Source: Paracoccaceae bacterium
GTDB taxonomy: Bacteria > Pseudomonadota > Alphaproteobacteria > Rhodobacterales > Rhodobacteraceae
Reading direction: 5' to 3'
Length of the DNA: 64,000 nt
Assembly: GCA_012103375.1 (NCBI GenBank)
Contig: WLWX01000001.1
Span: forward strand, 3,266,492 to 3,330,491
Shown: positions 44,370 through 51,456 of the stretch, piece by piece
Layout: the number at the start of each line of letters is the position of its first letter
Position numbering within the stretch: position 1 is the first letter of the stretch
The notes under the pieces: model-generated
Seen by the model: the letters and a program-made list of their open reading frames with translations, nothing else
What the model was told of the DNA's origin: nothing
Databases searched by the model: none
Made by a program: the position numbers and the translations under genes

Positions 44370-46067
44370 ATGACCTATCGCAGCCCGCTTGCCGACATGA
44401 TGTTCATGCTGGACCATGTGGTCGACTATGCCAGCGTCGCACGAACAGATCGGTTTGCCGAGGCCGGAGAAGGGGTGGCGCATGCAATCCTGAGCGAAGC
44501 CGCGCGGATGTGCGACGGGGTTCTCGCACCGCTGCAACGCGCAGGCGATCTGCATCCGGCGTTTCTGGAAAACGGCGTTGTACGAACCTCTCCGGGGTTT
44601 GCGGCGGGGTATCGCGCGATTGCCGAAGGTGGCTGGATCGGGATGGCGGCCCCGCAAAGCGCCGGCGGCATGGGACTGCCGCAGACACTGACCACCGTGG
44701 TGAACGAGATGATGGCAGGCGCCTGCCTGGCGTTGCAGCTGAACCCGCTGATGACCCAAGGTCAGATCGAAGCGCTGGAACATCACGCTAGCGATGCAAT
44801 CAAGGCGCTTTACCTGCCCAATCTGACCTCGGGTCGGTGGTGCGGCACCATGAACCTGACCGAGCCGCAGGCGGGCAGCGACGTCGGCGCGTTGAAGACC
44901 AAGGCCGAGGATGCGGGCGACGGCACATATCGGATCACCGGGCAGAAGATCTTCATCTCCTGGGCGGGCAATGATTTTACCGAGAACGTCTGCCATCTGG
45001 TGCTGGCGCGCCTGCCGGATGCGCCGCCGGGCACCAAGGGGATCAGCCTGTTTATGGTGCCGAAAAACCTGCCGGACGCGAATGGAGCGCCAGGCGCGGC
45101 CAATGCGCTGCGTGTCGTCAGTCTGGAACATAAGCTGGGGTTACACGGCTCTCCGACGGCGGTGATGTCGTTTGAGGGCGCGACCGGCTGGATGGTGGGC
45201 AGGCCGAATATGGGCATGGCGGCGATGTTCACGATGATGAACAACGCCCGGCTGGGCGTCGGTGTTCAGGGCATCGGCGCTGGCGAGGCCGCTTATCAAC
45301 AGGCATTGGCCTACGCGGGTCAGCGCAAGCAGTTCGGCAAGCCGATCAGCGACTATCCGGATGTGCGGCGACTGTTGACCACGATGAAAGCAGAGCTGTT
45401 TGTGGCCCGCGCCATCGCGCTCGACTGCGCGGTGGCGACCGATCTGGGCCTGGCGACAGGGCAGGACGACTGGCGCGCCCGCGCGGCCTTCCTGACGCCG
45501 ATTGCCAAGGCGTTTGGCACCGATACCGGCATCCGGGTGGCAGATATGGCGATCCAGGTGCATGGCGGTATGGGGTATATTGAGGAAACCGGCATCGCCC
45601 AGTATCTGCGGGATGCCCGCGTCACCGCTATTTACGAGGGCACCAACGGCATTCAGGCGATGGATCTTGTGGGCCGCAAGATGGCTGACAAGGGGGCGGC
45701 GGCGATGGCGCTTCTGGGCGATATCGCCGAAGGCGCGCGCAGGGCGCGCGGCATGCTGCCCGATCTGGCCGACGCGGTGCATTCGGCGGTTGGGAACCTG
45801 CGCGACGATACTGAAAAGCTGGTCGCCTGCAGCGATATGGCCGATCGCGGTGCTGGTGCCGCGCCCTATCTGGCCGCTTTCGCCCGTGTGTTGGGGGGTC
45901 ACTATCATTTGCGCGCCGCGATGGCGGCGGGCGGCAGCGGTCCGCGAACCGACCTGGCGGCAGTCTATATCGAACGTTTGCTGCCCGCGCATCAGAGCCT
46001 TCTGGCCAATGCCCGGGCCGGGGCTGACGACCTGTTTGCCCTGTCACTGGACGATCTGGCCGGATGA
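44370..46067 (+). CDS. acyl-CoA dehydrogenase, long form with C-terminal extension
   Basis: A 565-aa flavoenzyme that makes an alpha-beta double bond in an acyl-CoA. Motifs: GWIGMAAPQSAGGMGLP near residue 90, CGTMNLTEPQAGSDVGALKTKAE, GQKIFISWAGNDF, KLGLHGSPTAVMSFEGA, the FAD-binding RKQFGKPISDYPDVRRLL and HGGMGYIEETGIAQYLRDARVTAIYEGTNGIQAMDL with the catalytic Glu in YEGT. Roseobacter DmdC (methylmercaptopropionyl-CoA dehydrogenase) has the same length and layout, so DMSP breakdown is possible but not shown. Overlaps the next gene by 4 nt. Confidence 0.9.
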   Translation: MTYRSPLADMMFMLDHVVDYASVARTDRFAEAGEGVAHAILSEAARMCDGVLAPLQRAGDLHPAFLENGVVRTSPGFAAGYRAIAEGGWIGMAAPQSAGGMGLPQTLTTVVNEMMAGACLALQLNPLMTQGQIEALEHHASDAIKALYLPNLTSGRWCGTMNLTEPQAGSDVGALKTKAEDAGDGTYRITGQKIFISWAGNDFTENVCHLVLARLPDAPPGTKGISLFMVPKNLPDANGAPGAANALRVVSLEHKLGLHGSPTAVMSFEGATGWMVGRPNMGMAAMFTMMNNARLGVGVQGIGAGEAAYQQALAYAGQRKQFGKPISDYPDVRRLLTTMKAELFVARAIALDCAVATDLGLATGQDDWRARAAFLTPIAKAFGTDTGIRVADMAIQVHGGMGYIEETGIAQYLRDARVTAIYEGTNGIQAMDLVGRKMADKGAAAMALLGDIAEGARRARGMLPDLADAVHSAVGNLRDDTEKLVACSDMADRGAGAAPYLAAFARVLGGHYHLRAAMAAGGSGPRTDLAAVYIERLLPAHQSLLANARAGADDLFALSLDDLAG

Positions 46068-47119
46068 CAAAAACAATGCCCGCCAAACTGCGCTATCCCT
46101 GGGACGCGCCGCCGGCAACCGGCGACGTGATCGAAGTGGCCGAGGGCATCCTTTGGACACGCCTTCCGCTGCCGATGAAGCTGGATCACGTGAACGTCTT
46201 CATACTGGATGACGGTGACAGCTGGACGCTGGTTGATACCGGATTTGACACCCGAAAAACCCGCGCGATCTGGGAGGGATTGCTGACAGGACCGCTGGCG
46301 GGCAAGCCGGTGGGGCGCGTCATCATCACCCATCATCACCCCGATCATGTCGGTCTGGCCGGGTGGTTTCAGGCGCAGGGCGCCGAACTTTGGGCAACGC
46401 GCACGGCCTGGCTGATGGCGCGCATGCTGACACTCGACGAACAGGACCGACCCGCGCCCGAGACTGTGGAATTCTGGAAATCTGCCGGAATAGACCCTGA
46501 AATCCTGACACAACGCCAGTCCGAACGTCCGTTCAACTTTGCCGACGCCGTGCATCCGATCGCCCTTGGGTTCCGCCGTCTGGACGATGGGCACAGGATC
46601 CGCATCGGCGGGCGCGACTGGGATGTGCGCCTTGGCGGCGGCCACGCACCGGATCATGCAACATTCTGGAGCCTTGATGGCGCGCTTGTGTTGGGCGGCG
46701 ATCAGTTGCTGCCCTCAATCTCACCCAACCTCGGCGTTTACGCGACCGAGCCTGAGGCCGATCCCGTCAGCGACTGGATCGCTAGTTGTACGCGCCTGAC
46801 GGCCTTCGCAACCGAATATCAACTGGTCCTGCCGGGGCACAAGCTGCCGTTTATCGGTCTGCCGACCCGATTGCGCCAACTGCTCGACAATCATCACGGT
46901 GCGCTTGCCCGGCTGGAGCGGCATCTGGCGACCCCGCAGGTGGCGACCGCGTGCTTTATGCCATTGTTCAAGCGGCAGATCGGGGCGGGTGAATACGGCC
47001 TCGCCCTGGTCGAGGCGATGGCGCATTGCCTGCATCTGTGGCACGCTGGCCGCGCGACACGGACCCGGCGCGATGACGGGGCGTGGCTGTGGCAGATGAA
47101 GGACATTACCGATGAATGA
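46064..47119 (+). CDS. MBL-fold metallo-hydrolase
   Basis: A 351-aa metallo-beta-lactamase-fold hydrolase: VNVFILDDGDSWTLVDTGF near residue 42, the metal motif ITHHHPDHVGLAGWF (HxHxDH-type) near residue 87, GGGHAPDHATFWSLDGALVLGGDQLLPSISPN with further ligands near residues 190-220, and LPGHKLPF. The C-terminal helical domain (residues 260-330) is typical of the glyoxalase II-like/lactonase subgroup. Being coupled to an acyl-CoA dehydrogenase, it may be a thioesterase, but this is inference. Confidence 0.88.
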   Translation: MTKTMPAKLRYPWDAPPATGDVIEVAEGILWTRLPLPMKLDHVNVFILDDGDSWTLVDTGFDTRKTRAIWEGLLTGPLAGKPVGRVIITHHHPDHVGLAGWFQAQGAELWATRTAWLMARMLTLDEQDRPAPETVEFWKSAGIDPEILTQRQSERPFNFADAVHPIALGFRRLDDGHRIRIGGRDWDVRLGGGHAPDHATFWSLDGALVLGGDQLLPSISPNLGVYATEPEADPVSDWIASCTRLTAFATEYQLVLPGHKLPFIGLPTRLRQLLDNHHGALARLERHLATPQVATACFMPLFKRQIGAGEYGLALVEAMAHCLHLWHAGRATRTRRDDGAWLWQMKDITDE

Positions 47120-47564
47120 TGACATTCACACCAGTGCCGAAGCGGCCGAGAATGCGGCGATCCCCTGTGCGCATTCGGTGCATGCGGATGGGGTCTGCCC
47201 CGACCCGGTGGAATTGCCCGCCGCCGCCGCCAGGGTGCCACTGGAACAGAAATCCCCGGCGCGCTGGGCCTATGAGCGGCTGGTCCTTTATATCCAGAAC
47301 TTCGAAAAGCAGCTCGACACCGAACAGGAGGCCGCGATGGGGTTTGCGGGAACCCACTCGGGCGTTCTGAGGATCGAGGGGATCGGCTATTTTGACCCCG
47401 ACATCATCACTTTCTACGGCAGCGATCCTGGCGGCGTGAAAACCCAGCTGGTGCAGCACGTCAATCAGCTGAACGTCATCCTTCGCGCCCTGCCCAAGGA
47501 GGTCGAGTCCGAAGCACCACGGCGTATCGGATTCCGCCTTGTTGCCGATCTGGAACAGGACTGA
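47112..47564 (+). CDS. DUF6173 family protein
   Basis: A 150-aa soluble protein with KSPARWAYERLVLYIQNFEKQLDTEQEAAMGFAGTHSGVLRIEGIGYFDPDIITFYGSDPGG in the middle and VNQLNVILRALPKE near the end, the hallmark of an uncharacterised alphaproteobacterial family. It overlaps the MBL hydrolase gene by 8 nt and so belongs to the same operon. Confidence 0.85.
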   Translation: MNDDIHTSAEAAENAAIPCAHSVHADGVCPDPVELPAAAARVPLEQKSPARWAYERLVLYIQNFEKQLDTEQEAAMGFAGTHSGVLRIEGIGYFDPDIITFYGSDPGGVKTQLVQHVNQLNVILRALPKEVESEAPRRIGFRLVADLEQD

Positions 47565-47649
47565 GCGCGCGCTTGCGCCGCAGGTGACAGCGCCCCGGAT
47601 CTTGCGCTAAGGACGGGGCGACACTTTTTCTTCGTCAGGGAACAGACAG

Positions 47650-47784
47650 ATGGCCGATCACGAACATGGAACCATGGACATCGAGGTCCAGGAAAAGACC
47701 TTTGCGGGATTTGTTACCTTCGTGACCCGCACCGTGATCATCATCATTGCTGCCCTGATCCTGCTGGCGCTTATCAACGGCTGA
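47650..47784 (+). CDS. aa3-type cytochrome c oxidase subunit IV
   Basis: A 44-aa peptide, MADHEHGTMDIEVQEKTFAG followed by one membrane helix (FVTFVTRTVIIIIAALILLALI) and a short NG end. This matches the tiny accessory subunit of Rhodobacter/Paracoccus aa3 oxidases (CtaH-like). It is encoded away from the catalytic oxidase subunits, none of which are in the window, as is usual. Confidence 0.85.
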   Translation: MADHEHGTMDIEVQEKTFAGFVTFVTRTVIIIIAALILLALING

Positions 47785-47797
47785 TCAGCGCGATGCT

Positions 47798-48394
47798 GTG
47801 CCGACTGTTCATGCTGGTGCTGCCGATCCTTGTGGCGGTGCAGAGAAGATTTATGCGCCGATCGATCAAGTCGTTGCGCGCGCCTATGTTCACGACGGCC
47901 AGCCGACGCTGACATTGTTCACCGTCATCAATCAATCCGGTGATACCGGCGCCCATACAAGCCTGATGATCAACGGATCACAGCGCGTGATCTGGGATCC
48001 TGCTGGCAGCTTCAAACACACCTCGGCCCCCGAACGTGGTGATGTGCTGTTCGGAATATCCCCACAGATGCTGGACACCTATATCGATTATCACGCCCGC
48101 AAGCGGTACAGGGTTGTCGAACAGGTGCTGCCGGTCAGCGCAGCGGTTGCCGAACAGGCGCTGCGGATTGCGCAATCCGAGGGGCCCCAGGGCAACGCCA
48201 CATGCTCACTCTCGACCAGTCGCCTGCTCAGCGGGTTGCCCGGGTTTGAGGGCTTCCCCGTCAGCTATTTCCCGAAGAAAACCATGATCGCCTTTGCCGC
48301 CAAGGGCGCATCCAGACGGGTCATTCTTGATGATGACGATAGCCAGGACGCGGCCCTGATGCGGTTTCCGGGGCGCCACGCGACCCAGCCGTAA
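47798..48394 (+). CDS. conserved hypothetical lipoprotein, signal peptide probably frameshifted
   Basis: A 198-codon frame beginning at GTG. The conserved part starts AEKIYAPIDQVVARAYVHDG and includes LTLFTVINQSGDTGAHTSLMINGSQRVIWDPAGSFKH, PERGDVLFGISPQMLDTYIDYHAR and CSLSTSRLLSGLPGFEGFPVSYFPKKTM. No signal sequence is in this frame, but ATG at 47793 in another frame gives MLCRLFMLVLPI, an ideal one. Adding one base near 47829-47830 would join it to CGGAEKIY and create a lipobox Cys. Homologues look exported. Function unknown. Confidence 0.7.
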   Translation: MPTVHAGAADPCGGAEKIYAPIDQVVARAYVHDGQPTLTLFTVINQSGDTGAHTSLMINGSQRVIWDPAGSFKHTSAPERGDVLFGISPQMLDTYIDYHARKRYRVVEQVLPVSAAVAEQALRIAQSEGPQGNATCSLSTSRLLSGLPGFEGFPVSYFPKKTMIAFAAKGASRRVILDDDDSQDAALMRFPGRHATQP

Positions 48395-48417
48395 CGGCGG
48401 GGTCGGAAAAAGGACTA

Positions 48418-48451
48418 TGCCTCCGGCGGGGATATTTATGGGTCAATGATG
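48418..48451 (+). repeat. gene-end repeat copy
   Basis: GCCTCCGGCGGGGATATTT, then ATGGGTCAATGATG. Same orientation as the upstream lipoprotein gene and 24 nt past its stop. One mismatch in the core against the copies at 13663/16496 and 59688. Contains a short CCTCCGGCGG hairpin followed by T-rich sequence. Confidence 0.75.
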
Positions 48452-48466
48452 TGATGGCGAAAGCGG

Positions 48467-48796
48467 TTAGCCGCCAATCCAAAGGCCCAGTGTCAGGACA
48501 AATGCGCCGCTGACCATGGCCGCCAGAACATTGCGTGTGACATACCCCATACTTAGGGCCGCAATTGCTGCGGCCAGTCGCGCGGGGTCTGTGGTGCCTC
48601 CGGTGGCTGCAGGCCAGGCCACAAGCGGGGCAACCAATCCGGGGATCAGGGCGACGGGCGTATAGCGCAGCAGGCGCAGCACCACTGGCGGCAGTTCTCG
48701 CCCGCCCAGAAGCGCCAGGAATGACAGGCGAATGGCATAGGTTCCGATGCCCAGCAGGGCAATGATCAGCCAGATTTCCCCGGTCGAATAGCTCAT
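48467..48796 (-). CDS. azlD: AzlD domain branched-chain amino-acid exporter subunit
   Basis: A 109-aa membrane protein with three or four helices and the family's GIGTYAIRLSFLALLGGRELPPVVLRLLRYTPVALIPGLVAPLV stretch near residue 16. AzlD pairs with AzlC to export branched-chain amino acids or analogues. Its ATG overlaps the azlC stop by 4 nt. Confidence 0.9.
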   Translation of the reverse strand: MSYSTGEIWLIIALLGIGTYAIRLSFLALLGGRELPPVVLRLLRYTPVALIPGLVAPLVAWPAATGGTTDPARLAAAIAALSMGYVTRNVLAAMVSGAFVLTLGLWIGG

Positions 48797-49506
48797 CGCG
48801 CGCGCCGCCGTGTCTGCCAGGTTTCGACAAAGGCCCCGACCGCCATGGCCAGTGCTCCGGCGATCAGCAATCCAATTCCCGATGGCAACCCGGCCAACAG
48901 CAACGCGAAAGTGACCGAGGTTGCCGCCGCCGCGATATGCGCCAGCGATTTCAGCATCGGCGCAACGATCGCGAGGAACGTGATGGGCAAAGCGAAATCC
49001 AGCGCATAACTCGCCGGAATCTCACTGCCGAATAAGGCACCCAAAAGCGAAAAACCCAACCAGGGCGGTGCAACCGGGATCACCGTTCCCAGGAAATACA
49101 CGACCCGTTCTGCGATGGTCATGTCAGGGGCGCGTTCGAATTCCAGCGCCGAGGCGGTGTAAGTCTGATCGAAATTCACGTAACCGATCAGCGCCCTCTG
49201 CCAGAACGGCGCCGCACCCAGATACGGCGCCAACGCCGCAGAATACATCGCCATGCGCAGGTTCACCGCCAGTGCTGCAGCAATCACCAGGAACACCGGC
49301 GCATTTTCCGTCATCAGCTGAACGGCGGTGAACTGCGCCGCCCCTGCGATGACCAGCGCGGTCATCCCCATGGTCTGCGCAATGTTCAGGCCCGCCTCGG
49401 TCGCGACCACGCCAAACAGCACTGCGAAGGGGGCGACGACCAGAACGAATGGCGACGCGTCGCGCACGCCGCGCCAGAAAGCAGATTTCGTGGTGGTGGA
49501 TGCCAT
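48793..49506 (-). CDS. azlC: AzlC family exporter permease
   Basis: A 237-aa inner-membrane protein: FWRGVRDASPFVLVVAPFAVLFGVVATEAGLN at the start, ALVIAGAAQFTAVQLM near residue 56, and LAVNLRMAMYSAALAPYLG near residue 79, all typical of AzlC. About five to seven helices are visible. It forms a bicistronic unit with azlD and is divergent from fdhD. Confidence 0.92.
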   Translation of the reverse strand: MASTTTKSAFWRGVRDASPFVLVVAPFAVLFGVVATEAGLNIAQTMGMTALVIAGAAQFTAVQLMTENAPVFLVIAAALAVNLRMAMYSAALAPYLGAAPFWQRALIGYVNFDQTYTASALEFERAPDMTIAERVVYFLGTVIPVAPPWLGFSLLGALFGSEIPASYALDFALPITFLAIVAPMLKSLAHIAAAATSVTFALLLAGLPSGIGLLIAGALAMAVGAFVETWQTRRRAR

Positions 49507-49557
49507 GCCTGCGCCCTAGACTGTCCGGCGCACAGTAATTCAGGTCAATTACCGCCA

Positions 49558-50382
49558 ATGCAACCGTCAAACGACCATCCCTACCTGATTGCACCGGATC
49601 CCGACGCGCCTTCGCTGTCGCGGATGGTTTCCGGCGTCGACCAAGCCGGCGAAACGGTGCGCCAGCCCGTGGTGGAAGAGCGTCCGCTGACCATCTTCCT
49701 CAACGGTCAGGAAATCGTGACCGCGATGACCATCGGCGATTATCCAGAATATCTGGCCATCGGGTTCCTGGCCAATCAGCGGATGCTGGCCCCGGATGAG
49801 GTGGTTAAGGCCGTCGACTTCGATGCGGAATCCGAGGCAGTTGTCGTGCGCACGGACGGGACATCATCCTATGAAGACAAGCTGGCGAAAAAGACCCGGA
49901 CAAGCGGCTGCGCGGTCGGAACGGTGTTTGGTGACATGATGGAGGGGTTGGATCAGGTGCGCCTGCCAAAAGCCGCCGTCCATGTCACATGGCTGCGCGA
50001 ACTGTCCAAGCGCATCAACACCACACCCAGCCTCTATCTGCACACTGGTGCGATCCATGGAACGGTGCTGTGTCAGGCAGATCAACCGCTGGTCTATATG
50101 GAGGATGTGGGCCGCCACAACGCGGTCGACAAGGTGGCCGGATGGATGCGCAGCGAAGGCGTCGAGGGCGGCGACAAGATCCTTTATACCACCGGGCGAC
50201 TGACTTCGGAAATGGTGATCAAAACCGCGTTGATGGGCATTCCGGTGCTGGTCAGCCGCTCGGGCTTTACCGCCTGGGGGGCCGAGATTGCGCAGAAGGT
50301 CGGGTTGACCGTTGTGGGGCGGATGCGGGGCGAACGCTTCATCTGTCTGTCCGGTGCCGACAGGCTGGTCTGGGATGACTAA
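49558..50382 (+). CDS. fdhD: formate dehydrogenase accessory sulfurtransferase FdhD
   Basis: A 274-aa protein that passes sulfur from IscS-type desulfurase to the molybdenum cofactor of formate dehydrogenase. Motifs: EERPLTIFLNGQEIVTAMTIGDYPEYLAIGFLANQRM, KKTRTSGCAVGTVFGD near residue 116, MEDVGRHNAVDKVAGWM near residue 182, and ILYTTGRLTSEMVIKTALMGIPVLVSRSGFTAWG. The E. coli loop is CxxC; here the second Cys is Gly, leaving one. First gene of an overlapping Mo-cofactor operon, though no formate dehydrogenase gene is in view. Confidence 0.95.
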   Translation: MQPSNDHPYLIAPDPDAPSLSRMVSGVDQAGETVRQPVVEERPLTIFLNGQEIVTAMTIGDYPEYLAIGFLANQRMLAPDEVVKAVDFDAESEAVVVRTDGTSSYEDKLAKKTRTSGCAVGTVFGDMMEGLDQVRLPKAAVHVTWLRELSKRINTTPSLYLHTGAIHGTVLCQADQPLVYMEDVGRHNAVDKVAGWMRSEGVEGGDKILYTTGRLTSEMVIKTALMGIPVLVSRSGFTAWGAEIAQKVGLTVVGRMRGERFICLSGADRLVWDD

Positions 50383-50965
50383 GCTGCCCGCCGTGATCCT
50401 CGCCGGGGGGCGCGCCACCCGGATGGGTGGGGGTGACAAGGCTCTGTTACCGCTTAAAGGGGCAGTTTTATTAGATCACGTGCTGGCACGGTTGCAGGTG
50501 CAGGCCGGGCCGATTGCGATCAATGCCAACGGTGATCCGGCCCGGTTTGACAGGTTCGGCAAGCCGGTGTTGGCCGACAGCGTGACCGATCATCCGGGAC
50601 CGCTGGCCGGGGTTCTGGCCGGGCTCGACTGGGCCGCCGGGCTAGAGGCGCAGGCGATCATCACCGTTGCGGCAGACACGCCTTTTTTCCCGACCGATCT
50701 GGTTGCGCGGCTGCGCGCGCCCGGCGCGCCGCTGGTGCTGGCGGCCACGACCGATGCCGGGGGCAAGCTGTGGCGGCACCCGACTTTCGGCATATGGCCA
50801 GTGGCGCTGCGCGACGATCTGCGTGCAGCCTTGTTGGACGGCATGCGCAAGGTCGTGCAGTGGACCGACCGGCACGACGGACAGCTGGCCGAATTTCCTG
50901 ACGAGGATGCTTTCTTCAACGTCAACACGCCCGAAGATCTGGCCCGTGCCGAGGCGATGGCATGA
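50375..50965 (+). CDS. mobA: molybdenum cofactor guanylyltransferase
   Basis: A 196-aa nucleotidyltransferase that adds GMP to molybdopterin. The signature VILAGGRATRMGGGDKALLPLKG is at residue 7; HPGPLAGVLAGLDWA near residue 70, ADTPFFPTDLV near residue 98 with the metal-binding Asp, and NVNTPEDLARAE at the end are present. It overlaps fdhD by 8 nt and mobB by 4 nt. Confidence 0.95.
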   Translation: MTKLPAVILAGGRATRMGGGDKALLPLKGAVLLDHVLARLQVQAGPIAINANGDPARFDRFGKPVLADSVTDHPGPLAGVLAGLDWAAGLEAQAIITVAADTPFFPTDLVARLRAPGAPLVLAATTDAGGKLWRHPTFGIWPVALRDDLRAALLDGMRKVVQWTDRHDGQLAEFPDEDAFFNVNTPEDLARAEAMA

Positions 50966-51456
50966 AGCTCTACGGTGTTACAGGCTGGAAGAACGCCGGC
51001 AAGACCGGGCTGATGGAACGCCTGGTGGTCGAGTTCACCCGGCGTGGTCTGCGCGTTTCCACCATTAAACACGCGCATCACGCATTCGACGTGGATCAGC
51101 CCGGTAAGGACAGTCACCGCCACCGGGTTGCCGGGGCCGGTCAGGTGCTGGTGACCTCGGCCCAGCGCTGGGCGCTGATGACCGAGCTTGGGAGCGCGCC
51201 GGAACCGAGCCTTGCCGACCATCTGGCACGGCTGGACTCGGTCGACTTGTTGCTGGTCGAAGGGTTCAAGCGCGACCGTCATCCAAAGATCGAGGCCTGG
51301 CGCAGTGACACCGCAAACCCGCTGATCGCGACCCAGGATCAGACGATTGCCGCCGTGGCATCCGACGCTGAAATCGACACTGGCGGACGGCCCAGGTTTG
51401 ATCTGAACGACACGGTCGCCATTGCCGATTTCATCGCGTCCGAGCTGGATCTATGA
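50962..51456 (+). CDS. mobB: molybdopterin-guanine dinucleotide biosynthesis protein MobB
   Basis: A 164-aa P-loop GTPase that assists MobA. The P-loop VTGWKNAGKTGLMERLV starts at residue 5; STIKHAHHAFDVDQPGKDSHRHRVAGAGQVLV near residue 34, and DLLLVEGFKRDRHPKIE near residue 94 complete the family set. Overlaps mobA and the DUF429-MoeA gene by 4 nt each. Confidence 0.95.
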   Translation: MKLYGVTGWKNAGKTGLMERLVVEFTRRGLRVSTIKHAHHAFDVDQPGKDSHRHRVAGAGQVLVTSAQRWALMTELGSAPEPSLADHLARLDSVDLLLVEGFKRDRHPKIEAWRSDTANPLIATQDQTIAAVASDAEIDTGGRPRFDLNDTVAIADFIASELDL

